The notes below the pieces were generated by a model. That model was given only the letters and a program-made list of their open reading frames with translations. It made no database searches and had not been told where the DNA came from. From Pomphorhynchus laevis (Eukaryota > Acanthocephala > Palaeacanthocephala > Echinorhynchida > Pomphorhynchidae): a stretch of DNA of 64,000 nucleotides. Shown in pieces: positions 1-9,984 of the stretch. The position numbers and the translations under genes are program-made. Each line of letters starts with the position of its first letter. The stretch's first letter is position 1. The stretch covers positions 62,001-126,000 of the forward strand of contig WNNJ02001188.1 in NCBI GenBank assembly GCA_012934845.2, written 5' to 3'.

Positions 1-1080
1 ATTAATATTATTAATACATAATATTATTTGATATTAAAAATAATAATATTCCCGGAAGTTTTATTAACCCGCTGCAGTGTTTTAACAATGGGGGAAATAA
101 ATTAAATAATTATAAGTAAGACAAGAATAAATCGAAAGGACAACAAAAGTTTCTCGATATATAAAAACGAATTTATCTTAGTGCAATTAAAAAAGTGCAG
201 CAGATCTTTGCAACCTTTTTTGCAAAATGTGCAGACTTTTTTGATCGGTTGTGGAACTTCAAAGGAATGCCACAAATTTTGTCGTGGTAACCGTGAATGC
301 AACCTCTGAATAGAACACAACGTCCACGCGCATTCGGCTGCATCCAATCTGACTGCGAATGTAATGGTGAATGTAAAAGTGCGAATGTAAAAGTACGAGT
401 GAGTGGAAGTTGACGACGAGCCTGATAGTCGACTGACAGAGGGATTTCATTAAGCAGGGCAGCTATTACTGTTGAATGCTGCAAAAAACTCCTGCAATTT
501 TTTTTCCAAAACAACTTGAAATTCTGGCCGACAAAGACAGATCTTTCTGTAAAGCAAGCTTTCCAATGTTGCTATTCTGCAACTCTCAAGATTTTTAGCT
601 TCATGAATTGAGCCGTTACTTTCATTTGCTGGCGTACACGCCTATAGTAAATTGACTTTAAGGCTGAATAGTGGGTAAGTAGCGTAAAGTTAGTCTCAAT
701 GTACTCAAACAAAGTAATTTTAGAGATACATCATTTCGTAGCAGATTGTCATAAGAAGTAACCTTTTTATGAAGAGGTGCGCAAGCACTTAGTAGCAGTT
801 GACAAACTTATATATTGAATCAACGGGAACAAGTTCGACCATTTTGATAGTTTGACTTAGAAGTTCTACTGATAGAAGTTGAGGTAAGATTTCCCTACTA
901 AGATTGCGGTCTATAAATGTCGGGTATTACCAGCAGAAAATCACATGAAACTAATAAAAGGTTTGCTTTCTAATTATTATAACAAACAGCTACAAGATCG
1001 TGTCGCTTACAAAACTTGATAAAAACATTAACAAATAAAGAATTCAATCAAAAGGAAGTAACAAGTATTCATTTATTACC
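1..1080. other. non-coding, no gene recognised
   Basis: AT-rich sequence with a somewhat GC-richer stretch at about 230-450. The minus strand is open at 173-514, but two overlapping frames are open there and neither looks like a known protein. It may be the 3' non-coding part of the minus-strand LINE that follows, but this is not demonstrated. Confidence 0.4.
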
Positions 1081-2779
1081 ATGGTTGCAAATCGATGATG
1101 AACACGAATTCTTGTATTAGGCTTTATTAATTTCCACCCAGGCCCACGAGTTACGTCTATCATTTACGGATAGTAAGCTGGAGGGACCCTCAAAGCAATC
1201 GAGAACATTTTTGATTGCAGTTGATAAATCAATGGCTGATCTGAAATATATTCAGGTGCGAGATGTAGAGATGTCAAACGTTCAGCAAATCTCAAATTGA
1301 AGCAATTCCAAATCATGCGCGATTCCTTACGTAACAGGTTCTCAATGCAACGGAATTCCTTCATAAATGCGGTGAATCACGGGATGGGTAGAATATATGA
1401 CCAAAATAGTCGCTTGAACATTGATTGACTTATCTTATCAAAATACTTAAAAAACATCCACAAAATATGATAGATTCGAATACAAATATATCTAGTGTGG
1501 ACATTAGTTTTTAAGCAACTGGTCATCATCACACAAAATATTTGAATTTACTTACTTGACTTTTCTGAATCGAACCTATTTGATGCGATGAGTTGAGTGA
1601 AAAACCAATGGACATGTGCGCACATTTAGAGTGGTTAACCCTCAAACCCTTTTCCGATACCCATTTATCTATACATGTCAGATCATCTTGAAGGATCCTA
1701 ATGCTCCTCCCATTTCTAATACGGCGCCATATCTAAACATCGTCAGCATACATAACGACATCAGAACGAATTACAGATGGAGATCATTGATATAACATCA
1801 CCATGTGAAACACCAGTATGGAAATCTACGAAAACTATATCTTATTGAACTCGTCCATCAAATGAAGGCTGTCATGAGTTGAAAGAAAACAAAGGGTTAC
1901 TTATTGTTGAGCTATTTGGTCTGAAACCGTGTTGTGAGTCAGTGAGTTTACCGTTGCTTCCCAAATCAGAAGATATGTTTTTGACTATTAGCTTTTCGAG
2001 AACTTACAAATAATACATGTCCAGGCAACTGGGCGATAGTTCTTACACACTTGTCTATCTCCCTTTTTATACACTGGAACTACAATGGACTTTTTTCAAC
2101 GTGAAGAAATTCGAGATTGGAGAATGGAAAACTGTAACACACGGAAAACATATGAATATAAGTGAGAAGCGATTTTTTCAAAAGAATTGAAGGAAGTCCG
2201 TCCAGACCTGCAGCGGTGTTCGGTTTTAGTTTACAGAGAAGCTTCAAAACATCGTCAGCACAACACGATATATTAGATCGATCTTATGCTTCTAAACCCT
2301 TTTCTGATTTAAAACTACAATATGCCCGTGAAGAGCGAAAAATCGTTGAGATCTCCTGGGCAAATAAGTTTGCCATAACACTATTACATGTGACCTCGCT
2401 TTGAGTATCATCCTTCAACGATAATAATAGAATATTTTAGCTCCTGATTTTGCGAATGTAAGAAAATAGAACCTTGCCATCCATCAATTCAACTTATCCT
2501 CATACTGACGACGCTTCGTCCTCTTGAGAGCGTAAATATATTCCTGATTTGTTTGACAGAATCATAAGATAGTTATCCACAACGAAATGAAATCTACGCA
2601 TGTTTACATGCTCGTGAGTTATACTAACGAAGCCCATCGAACCATGAACAAACTTTCATATGTGCTTTTGACTTGGGATAATGCGATATCAGTAAGTTAT
2701 AGAGTGTGCTTTTAAAAACATTCCAAGCATCGTTAATTCCGCATATATAGGGATCTGGCCATCTAAACAGATTCAATCT

Positions 2780-3157
2780 CTAGATAATTTCCTCAAAATC
2801 AGCGTTCCAGAAATTCAGAGGGTAATCATACAGGGGACTGATCGAAGTTACATTGTGGGCACATTTAAATAAAAAGGACAATACGCAATGATCGCTCATC
2901 CCCAGACCTAAAAGATAATCTATGTGAGTAATATCAGACTTAAGCGAAGACAAGACCACGTCTAGCTGGGCAGACGACTGACTAGCGAAACGGGTTGCCT
3001 CACGTACATGTTGATGCAGACCACGATTGTGTAGAACACTCAATAAAACCGAGCCCGATGCATTGCGACTAGGAGACGAAAAAGAGTCCCAATCTGTTGA
3101 GGGAATATTCTTCAGATTTTCTAAGATTATTGTTTTTCTGTTAACCACATAGCTCAA
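2780..3157 (-). pseudogene. LINE endonuclease, C-terminal part
   Basis: Open minus-strand stretch with N-R-G-L-H-Q-H-V-R-E-A-T-R-F, then D-V-V-L-S-S and G-M-S-D-H-C-V-L. These match the last blocks of the APE endonuclease, with the catalytic S-D-H. It belongs to the same decayed LINE as 3327-3590 and is separated from it by frame breaks. Confidence 0.75.
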
Positions 3158-3326
3158 TAAGTTTTATTAAATCATCGCTACTTGCCGAAGGAGGACGATA
3201 GAACACTAACATATACATATAATTGACCTTATCAACGGATAATTTGGGGGTATAAATCCTAATTTAAATGGGCATTACGAACCGTCTGTAAACACACTAC
3301 ATCAATATTTAAACTACAACATAGCA

Positions 3327-3590
3327 CTACACCCCTCCCCTTCGACCAGATCGATCACAACGAAACAGGTTATATCCATCTATGGATAATAAGCTATCAA
3401 AAACAAGGTCAGAGAGCCAAGATTCACTAAGGGCAATGATATTTGGATGATGAGATGTAGCTATCACTTTCATAACATCCATCTTATTGAGAATGCCTCG
3501 AACGTTCGAATATTTAACATTGAGCCATTTGTGGTATTTACGATAAGGCGCATTGGGTCTTATCCTACAATTTTCAGAAATATTTTTCAT
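3327..3590 (-). pseudogene. LINE endonuclease, N-terminal part
   Basis: 87 open codons that begin the APE endonuclease of the family A LINE. Visible motifs are K-Y-S-N-V-R-G-I, then I-I-A-L-S-E-S-W-L-S and G-Y-N-L-F-R-C-D-R, which are the first conserved blocks of LINE endonucleases. The frame breaks downstream; the later endonuclease part lies at 2780-3157. Confidence 0.75.
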
Positions 3591-4529
3591 AGCGGGGTAA
3601 TCTTAATTGTGGATGACGCCTAACCACCCCAAAATTTACAATATGCAGATCAGTTTCTCCTGATTCTACACGAGCATTTAGCTTAGTCCGAGCAGCACCT
3701 TCGAAACAACGCTCAGCGAAAGACATATCTGTCAACAACCGAAATGGATACTACCTCAGTTTAGATCTGCGCTTTTGAAACTTATGAACCACTGAGGAGG
3801 TACGAAAGACAACTTTCATTAAACGAGAACGTATTTCGAAATGGTTGCGACGGCCTATCCTAAATATCGCAAAAGGTGAACTTCTGAAATATTAGGATCT
3901 TATGGAGAAATAATGACTCTCAATAAATATCATCGTCCACTTGAGTTTAAAGCTACATCTGACGAGTCAGGAACGTTCGTAATAATCAAACACCGACCCC
4001 GGGAAGATTCATGAGATTTGCCGGACAAAAACAACTTGTGACTTTTTAGTGGGTCAGTTGGTCGTTGAGAGAATATAAACTGGATACTTTACTAGACTGT
4101 TCACCTTCGATTGCAACCTTTTGTGGAATTTCGATATGATTAGAGTCTATATCATTGTTATCGGATTGCTTCGTGAGAGAAGGTGATGTAGGCCTTGTAG
4201 ATTGTGACTTGACAATGGAATTGCCAGCTTCTTTGATATGTACCATTTTCGACTTAGTGTCTATATCCAGACCATATATGATTCTACTAATTGTTAAATT
4301 CAATGTCATGTCATCCGGGAGTATATGACTGGTGTTTCTTGTATCTCTCGTTTCCAACATATGTATGATTAGACACAATATTGTGACTTGGCATAGTTTG
4401 ACAATCTTCACTCGATAGATCATTCGTCTGAGTTACAACTTTAAGTGCCACAACTCCAACCGACGGAGTGAACATCGTTGGATTCTTTGGACGTATAAGC
4501 AGCAAGTATGATATCATAATTATTCGGTG

Positions 4530-4880
4530 TGATCCTTGAAATATTTTTCAATAAAATCGAAGCGCTGCAATATCCAAAAATAAATTTCCTATTGCACATA
4601 ACCGATTGCTCAGACTCCAGAATTTAGACGGTTGTCCATACATCGCAACCCAAGGAGTCAGAACAAACTCGTTTGAAGGATTTTTAAGTAATCCCAAGAG
4701 TTGGATTTTTATTCTTCCGAAGTAGAATTTTTAGTTCTCCGAAGTAGGATTTTTAATCTTACTTCGGATGATGTATTGTCTTTATCTTCCTCATTTAGTA
4801 TTGCGGATCAGCAATTGTATTGTAAATTGCTTTAATTTTATTGACAATTCGTATTTTGTTTTTGTTTATATCTTTATTGT
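4530..4880. other. non-coding with a short degenerate repeat
   Basis: No coding signal. Around 4705-4770 a roughly 25-bp unit containing TCCGAAGTAG occurs about three times, the last copy partly inverted (CTTACTTCGG). Confidence 0.35.
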
Positions 4881-4884
4881 TATT

Positions 4885-5950
4885 TTATTGTAAGTGATTA
4901 TATTCAAGACATTTTAAACCAGTCCCAATTAGGGACCACTTTGATTTCAGATCGACTTGTACTTTTACAGGGAAGTTGGAAAATACCAAGTTAATGAAAC
5001 ATGCTTCCCCCGCAACACATGTGAAGTCATGGTTAGATAAACGCAGATGCAAACCAAAAGACAACATAAATGAGCAAAAACTGTGCAATTTTATTAGAAA
5101 TTGCATGACTCCTACAATTTTAGTTGAAATCCCCGCCAACAATTACGCGACGTAAATCTATCTCCTGAAAGATGCCAGTCAATTTACTATATATGAGGTA
5201 ATGATGTGTTTGGTCTAAATAAACAACAAATAATGGTTATAGTTTCATTCGAGATTTCCAAGCAAGAGTTTGTACGATGAGTGTACCACTATATAAATAT
5301 AGCATTCAATGCCAAAAGAATACCTTCGCTAGGTATACCTTTTCCATCGTAATTAGCCAAATTCTCGACAACTCGCAAAATACGCAAGGATCCGGACGAT
5401 GTATAAAAAGTTTTCACTAAAAGAGATGCATCATAATGCTGAAGATAATCCTCCAGACATAAGGAGATTAAGTAGCGTAAACCTTCGACGTTGAAGAACA
5501 AAAAATACCACGGTTTGTAGCGCGTAGATGGATCAAGATACATGGAATGTGATTCTGTAATATAATGTGATACATAAGAATCAGAGTGAACTTAGAAATA
5601 GTTGGTAGTAATGAGATCTTTGTGACCTAGTCATTCAGTCGGCCTCAGTTGAAAATTATAATCTAAACTGCGAGATTTATGCGCATGATCTTTATCTGAC
5701 GACAACGTGTTAAGAGGGTCGGTCAAACAAGTTTTCGACAGCGCTGGTGATGTGGATTTTTTAGTTTTTACAACTTTCCTTGATTTTAGAATAAACCGAT
5801 ACGATGGATCAGCCTTTCTACGCTCGTGTAAATTGTGTAAAGATAATAATAAAAACGCGCGTTCGGCTTTAGATAAATCAGGTTTGATGTATGCCTGCCG
5901 AAACATGTCAGAATTCTTTAAATTGTGGGTAATTCTACGAATCTGTTGAA
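4885..5950 (-). mobile_element. LINE fragments, second decayed minus-strand element
   Basis: The complement of 5906-5631 reads A-Y-I-K-P-D-L-S-K-A-E-R followed by H-E-R-R-K-A-D-P-S-Y-R-F. This resembles the late part of the first protein of CR1/Jockey LINEs. The complement of 5142-4885 carries A-C-F-I-N-L-V-F-S-N-F, like the I-D-L-V-F-S-N block of LINE endonucleases. The segment between (5543-5289) is open but not recognised. It is a broken and probably rearranged copy. Confidence 0.55.
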
Positions 5951-6169
5951 CAAGCGGTTCTGTTAAAAAGCCTTAATCCTGGACGGGCTATTAGTGTTCA
6001 TGGGTGTCAGTCTATGGCACATTTTGACCTCCTTATCAAATGCGATTGTTTTTGTATGGAATGAGTATGTTTTTCGAATTTTCCAATAGATCGTTTGTCG
6101 TTCGTAATTGTACGTCGCCATAATCGTTTGTAGTCAAACTATAATAGTCAAACTATATTTCATAAGCAT

Positions 6170-7603
6170 ATGAGATTAATAAGACATGATATTAAAAACT
6201 GTAAATTATTTATTTTAGAACATATTATCGAAGAAAACATATCAATATTAAATCAAAAACTATTAGAAAAAGAAGATTTTTGGATTAAAACGTTGAATTC
6301 CAGGTTATTATTAGGATTGAATGACGTGGTACAAGGAATTGGTAGAAGCAGTATATTGCATAATAAACAACTATATTATAATAATCCGGTTAAACGCAAA
6401 CCAAGAAGTCATGGCGATAATAGGAATAGGATAAATAGAGTTAAAAATATTAAAAAAGATATGTATATAAATGAACAATTAGAAATATTAAAACAACTTT
6501 TAAGAGATAATAAGCTAAAAGATCTTTATGTAAATATAAGAAGTTTTTCTAAAGATATCATATGTTCAATAAATCAAAAATTAATTAACGACTATGATAG
6601 GCTAAGTTGTATAATAGACAGTTATTGTAATACAAAATACTATAATCGTACAATAAATGTAAATAATAACAATAGAAAATATACATTAACCATAAACTTC
6701 ATTAATAAATGTATAGATAACATAAATATAGCCGGACTTTTAAATAATTCTAAAAGTAAAGAAATAAAAGGGTCAGATTTAAGTAAATATATTCCCAAAA
6801 TAAGGTATAAACTCCTACCACCATTAGGACGAAAAATTTGTAATTATAATAAAGAATTAAAATCAATATGTAACGATAATATTAGAAACATAATGGAAAC
6901 AGAATGCAATTGTAAAAGTCTTAGTTTTGATAAAATAAATGAACATATATGTACCCATAATCTAGAATTAATTGAAAATTGTGAATTAAGAAAGCTGCTA
7001 TCAAAAGGGTATAAATATAGATTAAATAATAACAACGACAAAAATAAAATTTACAATTCGTTATATAATAACTTAAATGATTACTTTAGTAAGCTGATTA
7101 ATAGTGAAAGCTCGAATGTATGTAAGATAAACATTTGGAAAGATTATATATTTGATAAAATTAAAAATAAAATGAAAATAACAAACAATTATAAAAGGAA
7201 AGATAAAATTAATAAAGATATGTATAAAGAACTTACTAAATTAAAGGATAACTATATAATAATAACTATTGATAAAGCTAGTAATAACTTTGTCTTCATA
7301 TGCAAAAAGCTTTATTATGATATACTAATGAAAGAGATTAATTCTAATGATTTAAATGTAAATCCAACATATGAACGTAGCGAGTTGAGTTTAGAAACAA
7401 TTATTACAAGTCACTGTTCTATAATGGATAAAAAGGGTATAAAGGTTGAATTAGATAATAAAACTATACCTATATTATATCGGAATCCAAAATTACATAA
7501 AAGTCCAATAAAACCTAGGTTCATATGTAGTGCGTTTAAATGTACATTAAAACCACTTTCTGTCTATATAAATAAAATACTTAAAGTAATTAAAGCACTT
7601 TAA
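6170..7603 (+). CDS. Naiad PLE protein: end of GIY-YIG, C-x-C linker, RT fingers
   Basis: 477 codons. Residues 1-60 match the C-terminal part of the GIY-YIG domain of copy 2 (H-D-I-K-N-C-K-L-F-I-L-E-H, then E-D-F-W-I-K-T-L-N-S). A long Asn/Lys/Ile-rich linker follows, with C-N-C at residues 246-248, which fits the C-x-C signature of N-terminal-endonuclease Penelope-like elements. The RT begins near residue 360 (T-I-D-K-A-S-N-N-F-V-F) and continues with P-K-L-H-K-S-P-I-K-P-R-F-I-C-S-A near 440. The frame ends at TAA 7601-7603 where copy 2 continues, because this copy lacks two bases near the stop. The rest of the RT lies in another frame just downstream. The true start of the protein is missing because of 5' truncation. 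Confidence 0.85.
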   Translation: MRLIRHDIKNCKLFILEHIIEENISILNQKLLEKEDFWIKTLNSRLLLGLNDVVQGIGRSSILHNKQLYYNNPVKRKPRSHGDNRNRINRVKNIKKDMYINEQLEILKQLLRDNKLKDLYVNIRSFSKDIICSINQKLINDYDRLSCIIDSYCNTKYYNRTINVNNNNRKYTLTINFINKCIDNINIAGLLNNSKSKEIKGSDLSKYIPKIRYKLLPPLGRKICNYNKELKSICNDNIRNIMETECNCKSLSFDKINEHICTHNLELIENCELRKLLSKGYKYRLNNNNDKNKIYNSLYNNLNDYFSKLINSESSNVCKINIWKDYIFDKIKNKMKITNNYKRKDKINKDMYKELTKLKDNYIIITIDKASNNFVFICKKLYYDILMKEINSNDLNVNPTYERSELSLETIITSHCSIMDKKGIKVELDNKTIPILYRNPKLHKSPIKPRFICSAFKCTLKPLSVYINKILKVIKAL

Positions 7604-7880
7604 AAAATATTGCAAGGTAATCGAAATTAATACTGGTATAAAACACTATTTCAGTATTAATTCTACAAAAGAATTTTTAGAACAGACAAAAGGAATAAAT
7701 TTTCAAAATATAAATACATACGATTTTAGTACGCTTTATACAAATCTAGATTTAGTAGATATTAAAGAAGCGTTAGTAAAATTAATTAATCTTATATTCG
7801 GAAAAATATATACATATATATGTTATAATAATTATAACGCCTATCTAACAAAAATTAAACCATCAAGTAAATATAAATAT

Positions 7881-8567
7881 ATGGATAAAATTGAATTAAT
7901 AGAATCCTCAAATATTTTGATAAATCAAAATTATTTAAAAGTAGGGACATCTATATTTAGACAAGTAAAAGGTGTTCCAATGGGTGGTAATAGTAGCCCA
8001 ATTATAGCTGACTTGTTTTTAAGCTTTATAGAATATGAATTTGTTCATAACTGTGTAAAAACTAAATCTAAACAATATAAATATATGAAATATATGTTTC
8101 GATACATTGATGATATATGTGTATTTAATTCTAATAATTTTTATTCAATTAGTGAGCACATTTATCCAGAAAGCCTTATTCTTAACAAAACCAATATTAA
8201 TGATAAAGAAGGTGTATATCTAGATATGAACATTAAATTAACATTAACTAAAACTACCATTAATTTATATCGTAAAGATGACCTATTTAAATTTACAAGA
8301 AACATATTTTTTCATGAGCATTCATGCATACCATATAATATAAAATATAATACATTAAATAATGAAATTTTAAGAATTGCAACAATATGTAATGATATTG
8401 GCTTTCTTCAAAATCATTTAAATAATTTAATAGATGCATATTTTAAACTAGGTTACTATAAAAATAATATCAAGCAGAAAATAGTAAAATATATAAATCA
8501 ACACAATAATATAAAGAATAAATTTAAACTCTTAAGTGGCAAATTTTTATGGATGGATAATAAATAA
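7881..8567 (+). CDS. Naiad PLE reverse transcriptase, palm and thumb part
   Basis: 228 codons from an ATG, but the frame is open back to about 7606, so the ATG is not a real start. Just upstream the frame reads Y-D-F-S-T-L-Y-T-N-L (motif A with its Asp). Within it are G-V-P-M-G-G-N-S-S-P-I-I-A-D-L (motif B), Y-M-F-R-Y-I-D-D-I-C-V-F (motif C, YIDD, typical of Penelope-like RTs) and K-E-G-V-Y-L-D-M-N-I (motif D/E region). It ends with TAA at 8565-8567, directly before the structured 3' region. It is the continuation of the protein at 6170-7603 in a shifted frame. Confidence 0.88.
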   Translation: MDKIELIESSNILINQNYLKVGTSIFRQVKGVPMGGNSSPIIADLFLSFIEYEFVHNCVKTKSKQYKYMKYMFRYIDDICVFNSNNFYSISEHIYPESLILNKTNINDKEGVYLDMNIKLTLTKTTINLYRKDDLFKFTRNIFFHEHSCIPYNIKYNTLNNEILRIATICNDIGFLQNHLNNLIDAYFKLGYYKNNIKQKIVKYINQHNNIKNKFKLLSGKFLWMDNK

Positions 8568-8575
8568 TATACTTT

Positions 8576-8726
8576 GTATTAGAATAAGATACTAGATAGT
8601 TTTATCAGAGGAAATACATCATTAGCATGTATTTGGCCCCGCTGCTATGTTGGGTAGAGGAGTTAGGGGCCGAAACCTGATAGCATAGCAGTTCCTCCTG
8701 ATGACCTCTAATTCTTATTCTGATAC
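8576..8726 (+). other. structured GC-rich block in the 3' region of the Naiad element
   Basis: Inverted repeats are dense here. A 14-bp closing stem joins 8576-8589 to 8713-8726 (one G-T pair). A local hairpin pairs AAATACAT 8612-8619 with ATGTATTT 8627-8634. GGCCCC 8635-8640 can pair with GGGGCC 8666-8671, and CTGCTATG 8642-8649 with CATAGCAG 8684-8691. The last two cross each other, as in an H-type pseudoknot. GAAAC (8672-8676) and CTGATGA (8698-8704) also occur. The block recurs in the other Naiad copies (21.9, 22.8, 52.75 and 59.4 kb). Function is unknown; these pairings were found by eye. Confidence 0.6.
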
Positions 8727-9975
8727 AACGTCTGTTATTTAATTAGTCAATTCATAAAAATGACGTTTATTTTAAATTTCAATTTTTTATTTTAACTTGA
8801 TTTAAATTATAGAAAATCTAAAAACAATTATTAATTTTATTATTTAATTATTAAATTTTGATTTAGCATTATTATGTTTTGTTTATTTTATAATTATATT
8901 AAATACGTAGACTCAGTTAGCTGATTTGACTAATACAACGTCTGTTATTTATTTGTCAATTCATAAAAATGACTTTTATTTTAAATTTCAATTTTTTATT
9001 TTAACTTGATTTAAATTATAAAAAATCTTATAAAAATTATTTATTTTATTATTCAATAATTAAATTTTGATTTAGCATTATTATGTTTTGTTTATTTTAT
9101 AATTATATTAAATACGTAGACTCAGTTAGCTAATTTGACTAATACAACGTCTGTTATTTATTTGTCAATTCATAAAAATGACTTTTATTTTAAATTTTAA
9201 TTTTTTATTTTAAATTGATTTAAATTATAGAAAATCTAAAAACAATTATTAATTTTATTATTTAATTATTAAATTTTGATTTAGCATTATTATGTTTTGT
9301 TTATTTTATAATTATATTAAATACGTAGACTCAGTTAGCTAATTTGACTAATACAACGTCTGTTATTTATTTGTCAATTCATAAAAATGACTTTTATTTT
9401 AAATTTTAATTTGTTATGTTAAATTGATTTAAATTATAAAAAATCTTATAAAAAATATTTATTTTATTATTCAATAATTAAATTTTGATTTAGCATTATT
9501 ATGTTTTGTTTATTTTATAATTATATTAAATACGTAGACTCAGTTAGCTGATTTGACTAATACAACGTCTGTTACTTATTAGTCAATTTATAAAAATGAC
9601 GTTTATTTTAAATTTCCATTTTTTATTTTAACTTGATAAAAAGTTATAGAAAATCTAAAAACAATTATTTATTTTATTATTTTAATTATTAAATTTTGAT
9701 TTAGCATTATTATGTTTTGTTTATTTTATAATTATATTAAATACGTAGACTCAGTTAGCTGATTTGACTAATACAACGTCTGTTATTTATTAGTCAATTT
9801 ATAAAAATGACTTTTATTTTAAATTTTAATTTTTTATTTTAACTTGATTTAAATTATAGAAAATCTAAAAACAATTATTAATTTTATTATTTAATTATTA
9901 AATTTTGATTTAGCATTATTATGTTTTGTTTATTTTATAATCATATTAAATACGTAGACTCAGTTAGCTGATTTA
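8724..9975 (+). repeat. six tandem units of 209-211 bp, Naiad 3' array
   Basis: Units start with TACAACGTCTGTTA at 8724, 8934, 9143, 9352, 9561 and 9772. Each ends with AAATACGTAGACTCAGTTAG and a short spacer. Units alternate slightly in sequence. The minus-strand Naiad copy has a single unit (about 52490-52695), so this is a variable-number 3' repeat of the element and not an independent satellite. Confidence 0.92.
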
Positions 9976-9984
9976 ATTATTATA

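Larger units (their letters stand above)
1150..4520 (-). mobile_element. LINE (CR1/Jockey-like), old near full-length copy, family A
   Basis: Read on the complement, the parts come in the usual non-LTR order. A first protein (about 4520-3640) ends with a segment resembling the C-terminus of the first protein of the plus-strand LINE at 25416: an arginine-rich R-L-M-K-V-V-F block, then F-R-L-L-T-D-M-S and G-E-T-D-L-H-I-V-N-F. An APE-type endonuclease follows (3590-2780), with N-V-R, S-E-S-W-L-S, G-Y-N-L-F-R-C-D-R-S-G-R-R-G-G-V and S-D-H. A reverse transcriptase comes next (about 2100-1560), with Y-A-D-D-V and a D-K-W-V-S-E-K-G-L-R-V-N-H-S-K-C block. A C-terminal stretch (1364-1164) with F-A-E-R-L-T-S-L ends it. 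Many stops and shifts interrupt it, so it is an old dead copy. Ends are approximate and no target duplication was found. Confidence 0.8.
6140..9975 (+). mobile_element. Penelope-like element, Naiad type, copy 1 with 3' tandem array
   Basis: A retroelement whose coding part starts inside a GIY-YIG endonuclease and runs into a Penelope/telomerase-type reverse transcriptase. It is followed by a GC-rich structured block (8576-8726) and six 209-211-bp tandem units (to 9975). Endonuclease before RT, joined by a linker with a C-x-C motif, is the order reported for the Naiad clade of Penelope-like elements; canonical ones have the endonuclease at the C-terminus. The 5' end is truncated: similarity to copy 2 at 52490-55010 begins near 6140, after the GIY-YIG core. 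The two copies are very similar throughout, so both are fairly young. This copy is broken by a shift in the RT. Confidence 0.88.

Noticed and set aside
173-514. Open minus-strand frame of 113 codons
   Set aside because: Overlapping frames are open in the same stretch, no family resemblance, and it lies next to a decayed LINE.
5289-5543. Open minus-strand frame (M-Y-L-D-P-S-T-R-Y ...) as a host gene
   Set aside because: Sits between LINE pieces of the same orientation, has no recognisable domain and no splice context.
8660-8726. Canonical hammerhead ribozyme in the Naiad 3' region
   Set aside because: CTGATGA and GAAAC are present, and the flanks GAGTTAGGGG/CCTCTAATTC can pair, but two unpaired bases precede GAAA. 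The 22 bases between the two cores are also too few for both remaining stems. Kept only as a structured block.
6140-9975. Reading the Naiad as an LTR retrotransposon or LINE
   Set aside because: No gag, protease, integrase or LTR. The RT has the YIDD box and Penelope-type motifs, and the nuclease is GIY-YIG, not APE.
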